A stretch of 64,000 bases of DNA from Solirubrobacter deserti (lineage in GTDB: Bacteria > Actinomycetota > Thermoleophilia > Solirubrobacterales > Solirubrobacteraceae): NCBI RefSeq assembly GCF_027587175.1, contig NZ_JAPCID010000014.1, forward strand, positions 62,001-126,000, read 5' to 3'. The translations under genes were made by a program, and so were the position numbers. Under the pieces are notes generated by a model that was not told the DNA's origin, did no database searches, and saw only the letters and a program-made list of their open reading frames with translations. Positions 53,045 through 61,520 of this stretch are shown here, in pieces (positions within the stretch are counted from its first letter, which is position 1; the number at the start of each line of letters is the position of its first letter).

Positions 53045-55876
53045 GTGGGACGAACACTGGCCGGGCTGCTCGCGGCGACGGCGCTCGTCGCCGTGCCGGA
53101 CGCCGCGGAGGCCCAACCGCCGCCCGCGGACGATCGCTTCGAGGTCACGCTGCTCGAGCGCAACATCACGCAGGGGATCCGGATCGAGACGCTGCCCGAC
53201 GGGCGCGTCCTGCTCGCCGAGCGCGACGGCCGCCTCAAGGTCTTCAAGCCGGACACGGGCTCGACGGTCGTCGCGGGCCAGATCCCGACGGGCACCAACG
53301 GCGAGCTCGGCTTCGTCGGCCTCGCGGCCGCGCCCGACTTCGCGACGACCCGCCACCTCTATGCGCACTACGTGCCGACCGCACCCGCGTACACGATCAG
53401 CCGCATCAGCCGCGTGTCCCGCTTCACGCTCGCGGGCGACACGCTCGACCTGAGCTCCGAGACGCCGATCTACAACGTCCAGCACCCGGTCTACGCCGGG
53501 GGCGGGCACAGCGCCGGCGACCTCGAGTTCGCGCCCAACGGCGACCTGTACATCGCCACCGGCGACAACACCGGCTGCTGCGCGTCGTTCGGCTACCCGC
53601 CGATGGACGAGCGCCCGAACCAGATCGCCAACGACGCCCAGGCCACCTCGGCCAACACGAACAACCCGAACGGCAAGATCCTGCGCATCCGCCCGCTCGC
53701 GAACCCCGGGACGACCGTGGGCGAGGGCTCGACGTACGAGATCCCGCCCGGCAACCTGTTCACCGGCGCCGAGGACGGCGGCGGCAAGACGCTGCGCGAG
53801 ATCTACGCCATGGGCCTGCGCAACCCGTTCACGATCGGCCACGTCAGCAACGAGGGCGAGCTGTGGTTCGCCGACTACGGCCCCGACGCGACGCTCGCCG
53901 ACGCCACCCGCGGTCCCGCCGGCCACGTCAGCATGATCCGCACGACCAAGCCCGCCAACTTCGGCTGGCCTTACTGCTACGTGCCGGGCCAGCCGTACGG
54001 CGACTGGGACTACGTGGCCGGCGCCTCACGCGGGTTCTACGACTGCGACAACCTCGTCAACGACTCGCCGAACAACCTCACGCCGCCGGCCAACTCGTTC
54101 GTGAACGCCGGGCTGCGCGACATCCCGGACAACACGCCGCGCACCATGTGGTGGACCTACAGCGCCGGCTCGCCCACGACCCCGTTCGAGACGCTGTTCG
54201 GCGGCGGCGCGATGGCCGGTCCGAAGTACACCTACGACGCGAGCAACCCGTCGCCGTCCAAGTTCCCGCAGTGGTTCGACGGCCGCTACTTCTTCTTCGA
54301 CTGGACCACCGACTGGGTTGCGACCGCGGCCTTCAACAGCGACGGCAGCGTCAAGGACAACCAGTTCTTCCTGCCGCTGCACACGTTCGTCAAGCCGATG
54401 GACATGCAGTTCGGCGCCGACGGCGCGTTGTACGTGCTGGCGTACGGCAACGGCTGGGGCGCGAACAACGACGACACGGGCCTGTACCGCGTCACCTACG
54501 CCGCCGGCAACCGGCGCCCCTCGGTCAAGGCGACCGCCGACAAGGACTCGGGCGCCACGCCGCTGACCGTCAACTTCGACGCCACGGGCTCGAGCGACCC
54601 GGACGGTGACGCGATCACCTACAGCTGGGACTGGACCAACGACGGCACGGCCGACGCCACCGGCGCGAAGGTCAGCCACACCTACAGCACGGCCGGCTCC
54701 TACGTCGCCCGCCTGACCGTCACGGACGCGCAAGGCGCCTCGTCGATCCAGAACTTCCCGGTCACGGTGGGCAACACCCGCCCGGTCGTGAAGATCGTGG
54801 CGCCGCCCGACGGGACGCCACACGCGCTCGGGCAGCCGCTCACGTTCCGCGTGTCGGTCTCCGACGTCGAGGATGGCGCCGCGGCCGACTGCACGAAGGT
54901 CGCCGTGACCTTCTCCCTGGGGCACAACTCGCACGCGCACCCCGAGACCACGCTCAACCCGGGGCCGGATTGCACCGCCACGGTCACGCCGGACCGCAAC
55001 TCGACCCACACCGGCAACCTCTACCTGTTCACGGTGCTCGAGGCCGTCTACACCGACAGCGGCGGCCTGACCGGCACCGCCGCGGCCGAGTACGCCCCGC
55101 CCACACAGAACACGAACGTCTATCCGCTCGGCGAGGGCGCGGGCCTGTACACCGGCCGCACGTTCATGCAGGGCCCCGGGCACTGGTTCATGTTCCGCAA
55201 CTACGACCTGGCGACGATCGGCGCGATCCGCATGAGCATCAGCTCGCGCGGCTCCGGCGGGACGATGGAGGTCCGCGCGGACTCGCCGACCGGCCCGCTG
55301 ATCACGAGCGTCGAGATGCCGGACACCAAACCACCGGCGTCGTTGCAGCGCAACTACGTCACGCTGTCCGCGCCGATCCGGCACAAGCCGGTGGGCGCGC
55401 ACGATCTGTACTTCGTGACCAAGTGGACCGACCCGGCTGAGCACGGGCCCGACGACGCGTTCCCGGAAATCTTCTTCGAGACGTTCACGCTCGTGCCGAT
55501 CGCGGCCTCCACCGACGCGCCCGGAACCGTCGGCGGCACCGTGCCGGCCACGCTGTCGCTGAGCGTCGGCGTCTCGAGCTTCAGCCCGTTCACCCCCGGC
55601 GTGGCGCGCGAGTACACGGCGTCCACCGAGGCGACGGTGACCTCCACGGCCGGCGACGCGACGCTGTCGGTCTCCGACCCCGGCCACCTGACCAACGGCG
55701 CGTTCAGCCTCCCGCAGCCGCTGCGGGTGGAGCTGGGCACGACGCAATGGAGCGGTCCGGTGTCGAACGCGAAAGTCCCGGTCACGTTCAAGCAGACGAT
55801 CGGGGCGACGGACGCGCTGCGGACCGGCACCTACAGCCGGACGCTGACGTTCACGCTGTCGACGACGCGCCCGTAA
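53045..55876 (+). CDS. Secreted PQQ-dependent sugar dehydrogenase-like protein with PKD and C-terminal modules
   Basis: 943 residues from GTG 53045 (GGGGGAGAGG upstream). Sec signal (TLAGLLAATALVAVPDAAEA). The six-bladed GSDH/sorbosone dehydrogenase-type propeller is ~25-485: QGIRIETLPDGRVLLAERDG, GGHSAGDLEFAPNGDLYIAT, NPNGKILRIRP, IYAMGLRNPFTIG, NFGWPYCY. A PKD domain lies at ~490-575 (SGATPLTVNFDATGSSDPDG). A CBM6-like region follows at ~690-800 (GRTFMQGPGHWFMFRNYDLA). The C-terminal module at ~825-943 is shared with the GDPD at 33243. Probably a wall-associated sugar-oxidising or sugar-binding protein. Confidence 0.88.
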   Translation: MGRTLAGLLAATALVAVPDAAEAQPPPADDRFEVTLLERNITQGIRIETLPDGRVLLAERDGRLKVFKPDTGSTVVAGQIPTGTNGELGFVGLAAAPDFATTRHLYAHYVPTAPAYTISRISRVSRFTLAGDTLDLSSETPIYNVQHPVYAGGGHSAGDLEFAPNGDLYIATGDNTGCCASFGYPPMDERPNQIANDAQATSANTNNPNGKILRIRPLANPGTTVGEGSTYEIPPGNLFTGAEDGGGKTLREIYAMGLRNPFTIGHVSNEGELWFADYGPDATLADATRGPAGHVSMIRTTKPANFGWPYCYVPGQPYGDWDYVAGASRGFYDCDNLVNDSPNNLTPPANSFVNAGLRDIPDNTPRTMWWTYSAGSPTTPFETLFGGGAMAGPKYTYDASNPSPSKFPQWFDGRYFFFDWTTDWVATAAFNSDGSVKDNQFFLPLHTFVKPMDMQFGADGALYVLAYGNGWGANNDDTGLYRVTYAAGNRRPSVKATADKDSGATPLTVNFDATGSSDPDGDAITYSWDWTNDGTADATGAKVSHTYSTAGSYVARLTVTDAQGASSIQNFPVTVGNTRPVVKIVAPPDGTPHALGQPLTFRVSVSDVEDGAAADCTKVAVTFSLGHNSHAHPETTLNPGPDCTATVTPDRNSTHTGNLYLFTVLEAVYTDSGGLTGTAAAEYAPPTQNTNVYPLGEGAGLYTGRTFMQGPGHWFMFRNYDLATIGAIRMSISSRGSGGTMEVRADSPTGPLITSVEMPDTKPPASLQRNYVTLSAPIRHKPVGAHDLYFVTKWTDPAEHGPDDAFPEIFFETFTLVPIAASTDAPGTVGGTVPATLSLSVGVSSFSPFTPGVAREYTASTEATVTSTAGDATLSVSDPGHLTNGAFSLPQPLRVELGTTQWSGPVSNAKVPVTFKQTIGATDALRTGTYSRTLTFTLSTTRP
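55521..55873 (+). repeat. C-terminal secretory module, copy B (on dehydrogenase)
   Basis: Encodes EYTASTEATVTSTAGDATLS, VSDPGHLTNGAFSLPQPLRV, TFKQTIGATDALRTGTYSRT, LTFTLSTT. Matches copy A at 34401-34748 closely in protein and in long stretches of DNA. The end of the module also encodes the last codons and stop of the convergent tetR gene. Confidence 0.85.
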
Positions 55877-56438
55877 ACGAGCGCAGCAGCTCGCGGAGCG
55901 GGGCGACGAGGTCGAGCGCCCCGCCCGCGAGCAGGTACTGAAGCTGGATCCCGTCGAACATCGCCACGAGCTGGCGGGCGCACAGGTCGGGGTCCAGCTC
56001 AAGCCGGACGTCACCGGCCTGTTGCGCGGCGGCGAACATCTGGGCGATGCCGGTCCGGACGCGCTCGTAGCGCTCGACGAACCAGTCGTGCGCGGGATGG
56101 TCGGGCGCGACGCTCTCCGCCGCCAGCACGGTGAAGAAGCGGATGAACGTCGGGTCCGCCTCGTGCGCGGCGGCCAGCGCCAGCCACGCGCCGCCGTACT
56201 CGCCGCCGGAACGCTCCCACGCGGTCGCCATCAACTCGCGGTTGCCGGCCTCGTAGTGGTCGAGCACCGCGAGCAGCAACTCGGCCTTCGTCGGGTAGTG
56301 GTGGATCAGCCCGGGCTCCGAGATCCCCGCCTCCTGCGCGATCGTCGCCAGCGAGACGCCGCGGAAGCCGTGCGCCGCGAACAGCCGCAGCGCGACGTCG
56401 ATGACCTGCGCCCGCCGCGCCTCGCCGCGCTTGCTCAT
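55851..56438 (-). CDS. TetR-family transcriptional regulator
   Basis: 195 residues. HTH ~10-55: GEARRAQVIDVALRLFAAHG, FRGVSLATIAQEAGISEPGL, IHHYPTKAELLLAVLDHYE. The C-terminal ligand-binding half is helical (VRLELDPDLCARQLVAMFDG, IQLQYLLAGGALDL). The ATG overlaps the selD stop (ATGA), so it is co-transcribed with selD. Its 3' end overlaps the convergent dehydrogenase gene by 26 nt and the last residues (ASSTA) come from that module's DNA. Candidate regulator of the palindrome at 52989. Confidence 0.9.
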   Translation of the reverse strand: MSKRGEARRAQVIDVALRLFAAHGFRGVSLATIAQEAGISEPGLIHHYPTKAELLLAVLDHYEAGNRELMATAWERSGGEYGGAWLALAAAHEADPTFIRFFTVLAAESVAPDHPAHDWFVERYERVRTGIAQMFAAAQQAGDVRLELDPDLCARQLVAMFDGIQLQYLLAGGALDLVAPLRELLRSFTGASSTA

Positions 56439-57436
56439 CGGACGGTGATGGTCCCCGGCGTGCCCGCCGCCAGGCGGCCGATCCGCCAGCCGTCGATCGA
56501 CGCGCCCGGCGGAAGGGCGGCGAGCAGGCCGCCGGAGGTCATCGCGTCGCAGACGAGCCGGGCGCGCGCGGGGTCGACCGCGCCCCACGTCGTCCACGTG
56601 TCCGCGTCCCGGCGGTTGCGCTTGGAGCCGCCGGCCAGCGCGCGCTCGTCGCTCAGCAGCTCCAGCACGCCCTCGATCGCCGGGGCGGCATCCGCGTCGA
56701 TCTCGGCGCTCAACCCGGACGCGGCGGCGAGCTCGTGGGCGTGGCCGAGCAGGCCGAAGCCGGTGACGTCCGTGAGCGCGTGCGCGCCCGCTTTGCGCGC
56801 CTGAGCCGCCGCGCGGGCGTTCAGGGTCGTCATCACGTCGATGCCGCGCGCCACCAGCTCCGCAGACGCCAGCCCGCGCTTGATCGCGGTCGCGATCGTG
56901 CCGGCGCCGAGCGGCTTGGACAGCCACAGCTCATCCCCCGCGACGCCGCCCGCGTTGGTGAGCACCTCGTCCGGATGCACCACGCCCGTGACCGCGAGCC
57001 CGTACTTGGGCTCCGGGTCGTCGATCGAGTGCCCGCCGACCACCGAGGCGCCCGCCTCGGCCACCGCGTCGGCGCCGCCGCGCAGGATCTCGCGCAGCAC
57101 ATCGCCCCCGAGCGTCTCCAGGGGGAAGGCGACCAGGTTCAGGGCCGAGACCGGCGTCCCGCCCATCGCGTAGACGTCCGAGAGCGCGTTCGTGGCCGCG
57201 ATCCGCCCGAACGCGTACGGGTCGTCGACGATCGGCGTGAAGAAGTCCGCGGTCTGCACCAGAGCGATCTCCGGCGTCAGTTGCACGACGCCGGCGTCGT
57301 CGGACGTGTCGGTCGCCACCAGCACCCGCGGGTCGCTCACGGGCGGCAAGGAGGCGACGATCGGACGCAGGTCGGCGGCCGAGAGCTTGCAGCCACAGCC
57401 CGCGCCGTGGCTGAGTGAGGTGAGGGGAACGGCCAT
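56435..57436 (-). CDS. selD: Selenide, water dikinase (selenophosphate synthase), Cys form
   Basis: 333 residues; makes selenophosphate from selenide and ATP for selenocysteine or selenouridine. The active-site region LSHGAGCGCKLSAADL has Cys where some homologues carry Sec, plus the catalytic Lys. ATP and metal residues: VATDTSDDAGVVQ, DFFTPIVDDPYAFGRIAATN, ALSDVYAMGG, VVGGHSIDDPEPKYGLAVTG, LTDVTGFGLLGHAHE. No selA, selB, tRNA-Sec or ybbB is in this window. ATG 57436 gives the family-length start. Confidence 0.93.
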   Translation of the reverse strand: MAVPLTSLSHGAGCGCKLSAADLRPIVASLPPVSDPRVLVATDTSDDAGVVQLTPEIALVQTADFFTPIVDDPYAFGRIAATNALSDVYAMGGTPVSALNLVAFPLETLGGDVLREILRGGADAVAEAGASVVGGHSIDDPEPKYGLAVTGVVHPDEVLTNAGGVAGDELWLSKPLGAGTIATAIKRGLASAELVARGIDVMTTLNARAAAQARKAGAHALTDVTGFGLLGHAHELAAASGLSAEIDADAAPAIEGVLELLSDERALAGGSKRNRRDADTWTTWGAVDPARARLVCDAMTSGGLLAALPPGASIDGWRIGRLAAGTPGTITVR

Positions 57437-57458
57437 CGCGTTCGTATGATGGCCGTCA

Positions 57459-57788
57459 GTGGCCGGACGCCGTGCGTATACCGACGCCGAGGTCGAAGCT
57501 GCCGTCCAGGCGCTCACCGACCCGCAGCAGCTCCAGGAAGCCCAGCGCATCGTCGCGGAGAACGCCCCGACGCTGCAGCGCATCCTGAACATCGCGCTCA
57601 ACGAGGCCGAGTGGTTCGGCTCGGCCCACCACGCGCAGGTGCTCGAGGCAGCAGGCAAGGCGGACATCGAGGAGCGCCTGCAGGCGGTGCAGACGCTGCT
57701 CGCCGAGGAGATCCGCGTGACCATGATGATCGGGGCGGCGGTGGGGTTCGAGCTCGCCCACCAGCTGATCGACAAGGAGGACAGCTAG
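57459..57788 (+). CDS. Conserved hypothetical helical protein
   Basis: 109 residues from GTG 57459, 22 bp from the divergent selD start. Entirely helical and soluble: YTDAEVEAAVQALTDPQQLQ, NAPTLQRILNIALNEAEWFG, EERLQAVQTLLAEEIRVTMM, ending in a mildly hydrophobic helix (MIGAAVGFELAHQLI). No family recognised. It directly precedes the metal-dependent hydrolase gene with no gap, so it is likely co-expressed. Confidence 0.7.
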   Translation: MAGRRAYTDAEVEAAVQALTDPQQLQEAQRIVAENAPTLQRILNIALNEAEWFGSAHHAQVLEAAGKADIEERLQAVQTLLAEEIRVTMMIGAAVGFELAHQLIDKEDS

Positions 57789-58478
57789 ATGGCAGCAGAC
57801 GTGCGGTGGCTGGGTCATTCCGCCTTCCATCTCTCCGGCGGCGGGGCCGACGTCCTCGTCGACCCCTTCCTGACCGGCAACCCGAAGGCCGCGGCCAGCG
57901 CCGACGAGGTGCCCGCCGACGTGATCCTCCTGACCCACGGCCACGGCGACCACCTCGGCGACACGGTGGACATCGCCAAGCGCACGGGCGCCACGGTCGT
58001 CGCGATCGTCGAGCTCGCCGCGGAGATCGAGGGCAACGGCGTCGAGAACGTCATCAATCCGAACTACGGCGGGACCGTGCAGTTCGACTGGGGCTGGGTG
58101 AAGCTCGTGCCGGCGTGGCACACCGCGGTGTCCCCGTCCGGCACCGCGCACATGCCCGCGGGCCTGCTCATCCACTACGGCGGCAAGCTGATCTACCACC
58201 TGGGCGACACGGCGCTGTTCAGCGACATGCAGCTGATCGCCCGTCGCGGCGACCGCGTCGACCTCGCGCTGGTGCCGATCGGCGGCCACTTCACGATGGA
58301 CCGCTTCGACGCCGTCACCGCGTGCGAGTTCATCCGGGCCGACCAGGTCATCCCGATCCACTACAACACGATGCCGCAGGTGGAGACGGACGCCGAGGCG
58401 TTCAAGCAGGACGTCCAGAACGCGGGCTTCGGCCAGGTGTACGTGCTCAACCCCGGCGACACCCACCATCTGAAATGA
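57789..58478 (+). CDS. UPF0173-type metal-dependent hydrolase (metallo-beta-lactamase fold)
   Basis: 229 residues. The HxHxDH signature is seen as ILLTHGHGDHLGD (~54-66), preceded by WLGHSAFHL and VLVDPFLTGNP. Further metal ligands are in VPAWHTAVS, IYHLGDTALFSDM and VIPIHYNTMP. Matches the widespread UPF0173 hydrolases (E. coli YcbX-unrelated, B. subtilis YtkL-like); substrate unknown. The stop overlaps the next ATG (ATGA). Confidence 0.9.
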   Translation: MAADVRWLGHSAFHLSGGGADVLVDPFLTGNPKAAASADEVPADVILLTHGHGDHLGDTVDIAKRTGATVVAIVELAAEIEGNGVENVINPNYGGTVQFDWGWVKLVPAWHTAVSPSGTAHMPAGLLIHYGGKLIYHLGDTALFSDMQLIARRGDRVDLALVPIGGHFTMDRFDAVTACEFIRADQVIPIHYNTMPQVETDAEAFKQDVQNAGFGQVYVLNPGDTHHLK

Positions 58479-58750
58479 CCCACGCCGTCGTGTTGATCAA
58501 CGCCGAGCGTGAGGCGATCGCGTCGCTCGGCGGGCAGCTCGCCGACGTCGAGGGCGTCGCCGAGGCCTACTCCGTCACGGGCGAGTGGGACTTCGTCGCG
58601 ATCCTGCGGGTGCGCAACCCGGAGGAGGTCGCGCAGGTGGTCACGCACAAGTTCGCCGAGCTGTCCGGCATCAAGAACACGCACACGATGGTGGCGTTCG
58701 AGGTCTTCTCCCAGCACGATCTCGAAGCGCTGTTCTCCATCGGAAATTGA
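58475..58750 (+). CDS. Stand-alone Lrp/AsnC ligand-binding (RAM) domain protein
   Basis: 91 residues: AVVLINAEREAIASLGGQLA, DVEGVAEAYSVTGEWDFVAI, LRVRNPEEVAQVVTHKFAEL, SGIKNTHTMVAFEVFSQ. This is the alpha/beta sandwich effector domain of Lrp/AsnC regulators without the DNA-binding HTH. Such SARD proteins bind amino acids and may modify Lrp oligomers. Coupled on both sides by stop-start overlaps (ATGA before, TTGA after). Confidence 0.88.
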   Translation: MTHAVVLINAEREAIASLGGQLADVEGVAEAYSVTGEWDFVAILRVRNPEEVAQVVTHKFAELSGIKNTHTMVAFEVFSQHDLEALFSIGN

Positions 58751-59376
58751 GCTTGCTGGTCGCCCCCGAACACCGTCCCACGCTGCGCGAGGAGCTCGCG
58801 GGGCTGCCGAATCGGTCCCGCGGCGTGGCGATCGCCGTGCTGGCGCTCCTCGCGCTGGCGGCGGTCGTCCTGCTCGCCCGCGGGACGAGCGAGGAGGGGA
58901 CGCGGGTGGTGGTCGAGGAGCCGATCGCGTTCAACCTGCGCTACCCGGACTCGATGAAGCGGATCGAGGACGACACGCTGTTCCACCTCGAGCGCAAGGG
59001 CGTGGACGAGTTCATCGTCGAGCCGCTGGAGCTCCCGGCCTACCGGGGCGACGTCGGCGGCGTCCTGCCGGTGGAGGCCTCGCGCGAGATCGAGCGCCTA
59101 CGGGAGCGGTTCCCGCAGCTCGAGCTGGTGGAGGAGGGAAAGGTGCGCATCAACCGCGTGGCGGGCTACTCGCTGGCGTTCCGGGCGAGCCGCAGCCCGC
59201 GGCTGTACGGCCGGCTCGTGCTGCTGCCCGAGCCGGTGCCCGGCGCCCGCTCCGGCGTGAAGCTGCTGATGCTGGCCACGCCGAAGGGCGGTGCCGGCAA
59301 GGCGCGCGACGTGGGCACGAACGGCCTACTCAAGACGCCCTACCGCTCGTTGCGCTTCGGCACGGAGGGTCCGTGA
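58747..59376 (+). CDS. Membrane-anchored hypothetical protein
   Basis: 209 residues from TTG 58747, overlapping the previous stop (TTGA). Cytoplasmic start, one membrane segment (GVAIAVLALLALAAVVLLAR), then an outside alpha/beta domain: EEPIAFNLRYPDSMKRIEDD, LEVASREIERLRERF-like helix, VEEGKVRINRVAGYSLAFRA, LYGRLVLLPEPVPGARSGVK, LLMLATPKGG. The second part has a Mog1/PsbP-like feel (peptide, then RxAGYSLAF strand), but I do not assign it. Followed by a coupled CsaA-like gene. Confidence 0.7.
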   Translation: MSLLVAPEHRPTLREELAGLPNRSRGVAIAVLALLALAAVVLLARGTSEEGTRVVVEEPIAFNLRYPDSMKRIEDDTLFHLERKGVDEFIVEPLELPAYRGDVGGVLPVEASREIERLRERFPQLELVEEGKVRINRVAGYSLAFRASRSPRLYGRLVLLPEPVPGARSGVKLLMLATPKGGAGKARDVGTNGLLKTPYRSLRFGTEGP

Positions 59377-59705
59377 CCATCGACTACGACCACTTCGCCG
59401 CCGTCGACATGCGCGTCGGCCGGATCATCGCGGTGGAGGACTTCCCCGAGGCCCGCAAGCCGGCGTGGAAGCTGACGATCGACTTCGGCGACGAGATCGG
59501 CGAGAAGCGCTCCAGCGCGCAGATCACCAACTATGCGCGCGAGGAGCTCGTCGGCCGCCGGATCGTCGCGGTCGTCAACTTCCCGCCGCGCCAGATCGGA
59601 CCCGTGCGCTCCGAGGTGCTGGTGCTCGGCGCGTCGGACGAGGAGGGCCGCGTGATCCTGCTCGCGCCGGACACCGACGTGCCGCTCGGCGCGCGGATTC
59701 ACTGA
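59373..59705 (+). CDS. csaA: CsaA-like tRNA-binding-domain protein
   Basis: 110 residues forming one OB-fold tRNA_bind domain: FAAVDMRVGRIIAVEDFPEA, RKPAWKLTIDFGDEIGEKRS, SAQITNYAREELVGRRIVAV, VNFPPRQIGPVRSEVLVLGA. Length and motifs match CsaA, a proposed secretion-related chaperone and homodimer in Bacillus. GTG 59373 overlaps the upstream stop (GTGA). Confidence 0.87.
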   Translation: MTIDYDHFAAVDMRVGRIIAVEDFPEARKPAWKLTIDFGDEIGEKRSSAQITNYAREELVGRRIVAVVNFPPRQIGPVRSEVLVLGASDEEGRVILLAPDTDVPLGARIH

Positions 59706-59732
59706 CCGCAAAGCGGGGAATCTCAGTACTCC

Positions 59733-61520
59733 GTGGCCCCCACGGAGCTCCAATCCACCCAGGTCGACCTGGCCGGTCTGATGACCGTGCTGGGCGGCCA
59801 TCTCTACTCGACGCCCGCGGTCGCCGTCCGCGAGCTGGTGCAGAACGCGCACGACTCGATCACGCGCCGCAGGCTGGAGGACGACGGCTTCACCGGCGGA
59901 CGCATCGACGTCACGTCGGACCCGGCGAGCGGCACGCTGACCGTCCGCGACGACGGCGCGGGCATGACCCGCGAGGAGATCGATCGCTTCCTGGCGACGG
60001 TCGGCGTCGGCTACACGCGCGGGCTGCGTGAGCGGTCCGACGAGCTGATCGGCCAGTTCGGCCTCGGCTTCCTGTCCGCGTTCATCGTCGGCGAGCGCAC
60101 GGTCGTGCGGACCGCGTCCTACCAGGCGCCGGACAGCGCGTACGAGTACACGAGCACCACCGGCGAGCGCTACAGCGTCGAGCCGTGCGCGCCGCGCGAG
60201 GTGGGCACGGAGGTCGAGCTCACGCTCGGCGCCGACCATCGCGAGCTGGCCGACCGGGCGGTGCTCGCCGGCGTCGTGGGCCGCTACTGCGCGCTGCTCG
60301 GGCTGCCGGTGTTCGTCAACGGCGAGCAGGTGAACGCCGATGCGCCGCCGTGGCGCGCGGCGTCCGAGGACGTCGTCGTCCATCCCATCCAGGCGCGCAA
60401 GCAGGCGCTCGCGTTCGCCGAGCGGATGGACCCGTCGTTCCGGCCGCTGTGCACGCTGGAGGTCGACGGCGGCGGCGTGCGCGGGCTCCTGTGGATCCAG
60501 GACGTGCTCACCTACGGCTCCTGGGACAACCGCCGGCTCGCGGTCTACGTGCGCGGGATGCTGCTCGACGACGACGCCCGCGACCTGCTGCCGCGCTGGG
60601 CCGGCTTCGTCTCCGGCGCGGTCGAGTCGGACGTGCTGACGCCCACCGCCAGCCGCGAGGACCTGCAACGCGACGACGCGTGGGAAGCGGCGCGGACCGC
60701 GCTGCACGAGGCGCTGGTCGCCGGGCTGGCCAAGGTCGCAGCCGAGCAGCCGGAGGCGTGGGCGCGCGTGCTCACCCGCCACAACGAGGGCCTGCTCGGC
60801 GCGGCGCTGGCCGACGAGCAGCTCGAGGCGCTGCTCGCCGACCAGCTGAAGGTGCCGACCAGCGAAGGCGACATGACGGTGCGCGAGCTCGTCGACGGTG
60901 GCGACGGCCGCGCGCACGTCGGGCTCGGCACGGGCGGGTTCGAGGAGATGCGCTTCCGCGCGCTCAAACGGCCGATCGCGACCGGGACGCGCTACGCGGT
61001 CGTCCCGTTCGTGCGCCAGTGGTGCGGTGCGCGGGGGATCGACGTCGTCGAGCTCGGCACCTCCAGCGGCGACCGGGCGCTGTTCGAGCGGGTGCAGCTG
61101 GAGGAGGCGGCGTGGCTCGCCGAGCAGTTGACGCGCGAGCGGCAGGAGCTCGTGCCGGCGCGCTTCGAGCCGGCCGAGATGCCGTTCGTGCTCGTCCCCG
61201 ACCGCGAGGCGGAGCTCAAAGCCCGGCTGGAGGCGGACGAGGCGCGCGAGCGGATCGCCTCGGCCGCGTTGCACCTCGCGCGCGAGCACACGGCGACGAT
61301 CGACGGCACGTACGACGCGCGGCTGTACGTGAACGTGGACTCGCCCGTGATCGCCGCGCTGCTGGAGGCCCACCGGGCCGGCCAGGACGTCGAGGTGGCG
61401 CTGGACCTGGTGCGCGCCGTGCTCGCGCTGATGGCGGCGGGCGAGCGGGAGACGCGGGCCGAGGTGGATCTGCTGGGAGCGTTGAGCGGTGTCGGCGAAG
61501 CGGTGCGGAGGCTCTTGTGA
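59733..61520 (+). CDS. Hsp90-like molecular chaperone ATPase (HtpG-related)
   Basis: 595 residues. GHKL ATPase domain at the N-terminus: AVRELVQNAHDSITRRR (~32-48, Mg/ATP Asn and catalytic-type Glu), DDGAGMTREEIDRFL (~74), GQFGLGFLSAFIVGER (~107). The middle domain (~230-400) contains RGLLWIQDVLTYGSWDNRRL and VRGMLLDDDARDLLPRWAGF, then VVESDVLTPTASREDLQRDD-like sequence, matching HtpG order. The C-terminal third (ALKRPIATGTRYAVVPFVRQ...) diverges and lacks a clear HtpG dimer motif. Translationally coupled to a large TPR-like gene. Confidence 0.86.
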   Translation: MAPTELQSTQVDLAGLMTVLGGHLYSTPAVAVRELVQNAHDSITRRRLEDDGFTGGRIDVTSDPASGTLTVRDDGAGMTREEIDRFLATVGVGYTRGLRERSDELIGQFGLGFLSAFIVGERTVVRTASYQAPDSAYEYTSTTGERYSVEPCAPREVGTEVELTLGADHRELADRAVLAGVVGRYCALLGLPVFVNGEQVNADAPPWRAASEDVVVHPIQARKQALAFAERMDPSFRPLCTLEVDGGGVRGLLWIQDVLTYGSWDNRRLAVYVRGMLLDDDARDLLPRWAGFVSGAVESDVLTPTASREDLQRDDAWEAARTALHEALVAGLAKVAAEQPEAWARVLTRHNEGLLGAALADEQLEALLADQLKVPTSEGDMTVRELVDGGDGRAHVGLGTGGFEEMRFRALKRPIATGTRYAVVPFVRQWCGARGIDVVELGTSSGDRALFERVQLEEAAWLAEQLTRERQELVPARFEPAEMPFVLVPDREAELKARLEADEARERIASAALHLAREHTATIDGTYDARLYVNVDSPVIAALLEAHRAGQDVEVALDLVRAVLALMAAGERETRAEVDLLGALSGVGEAVRRLL

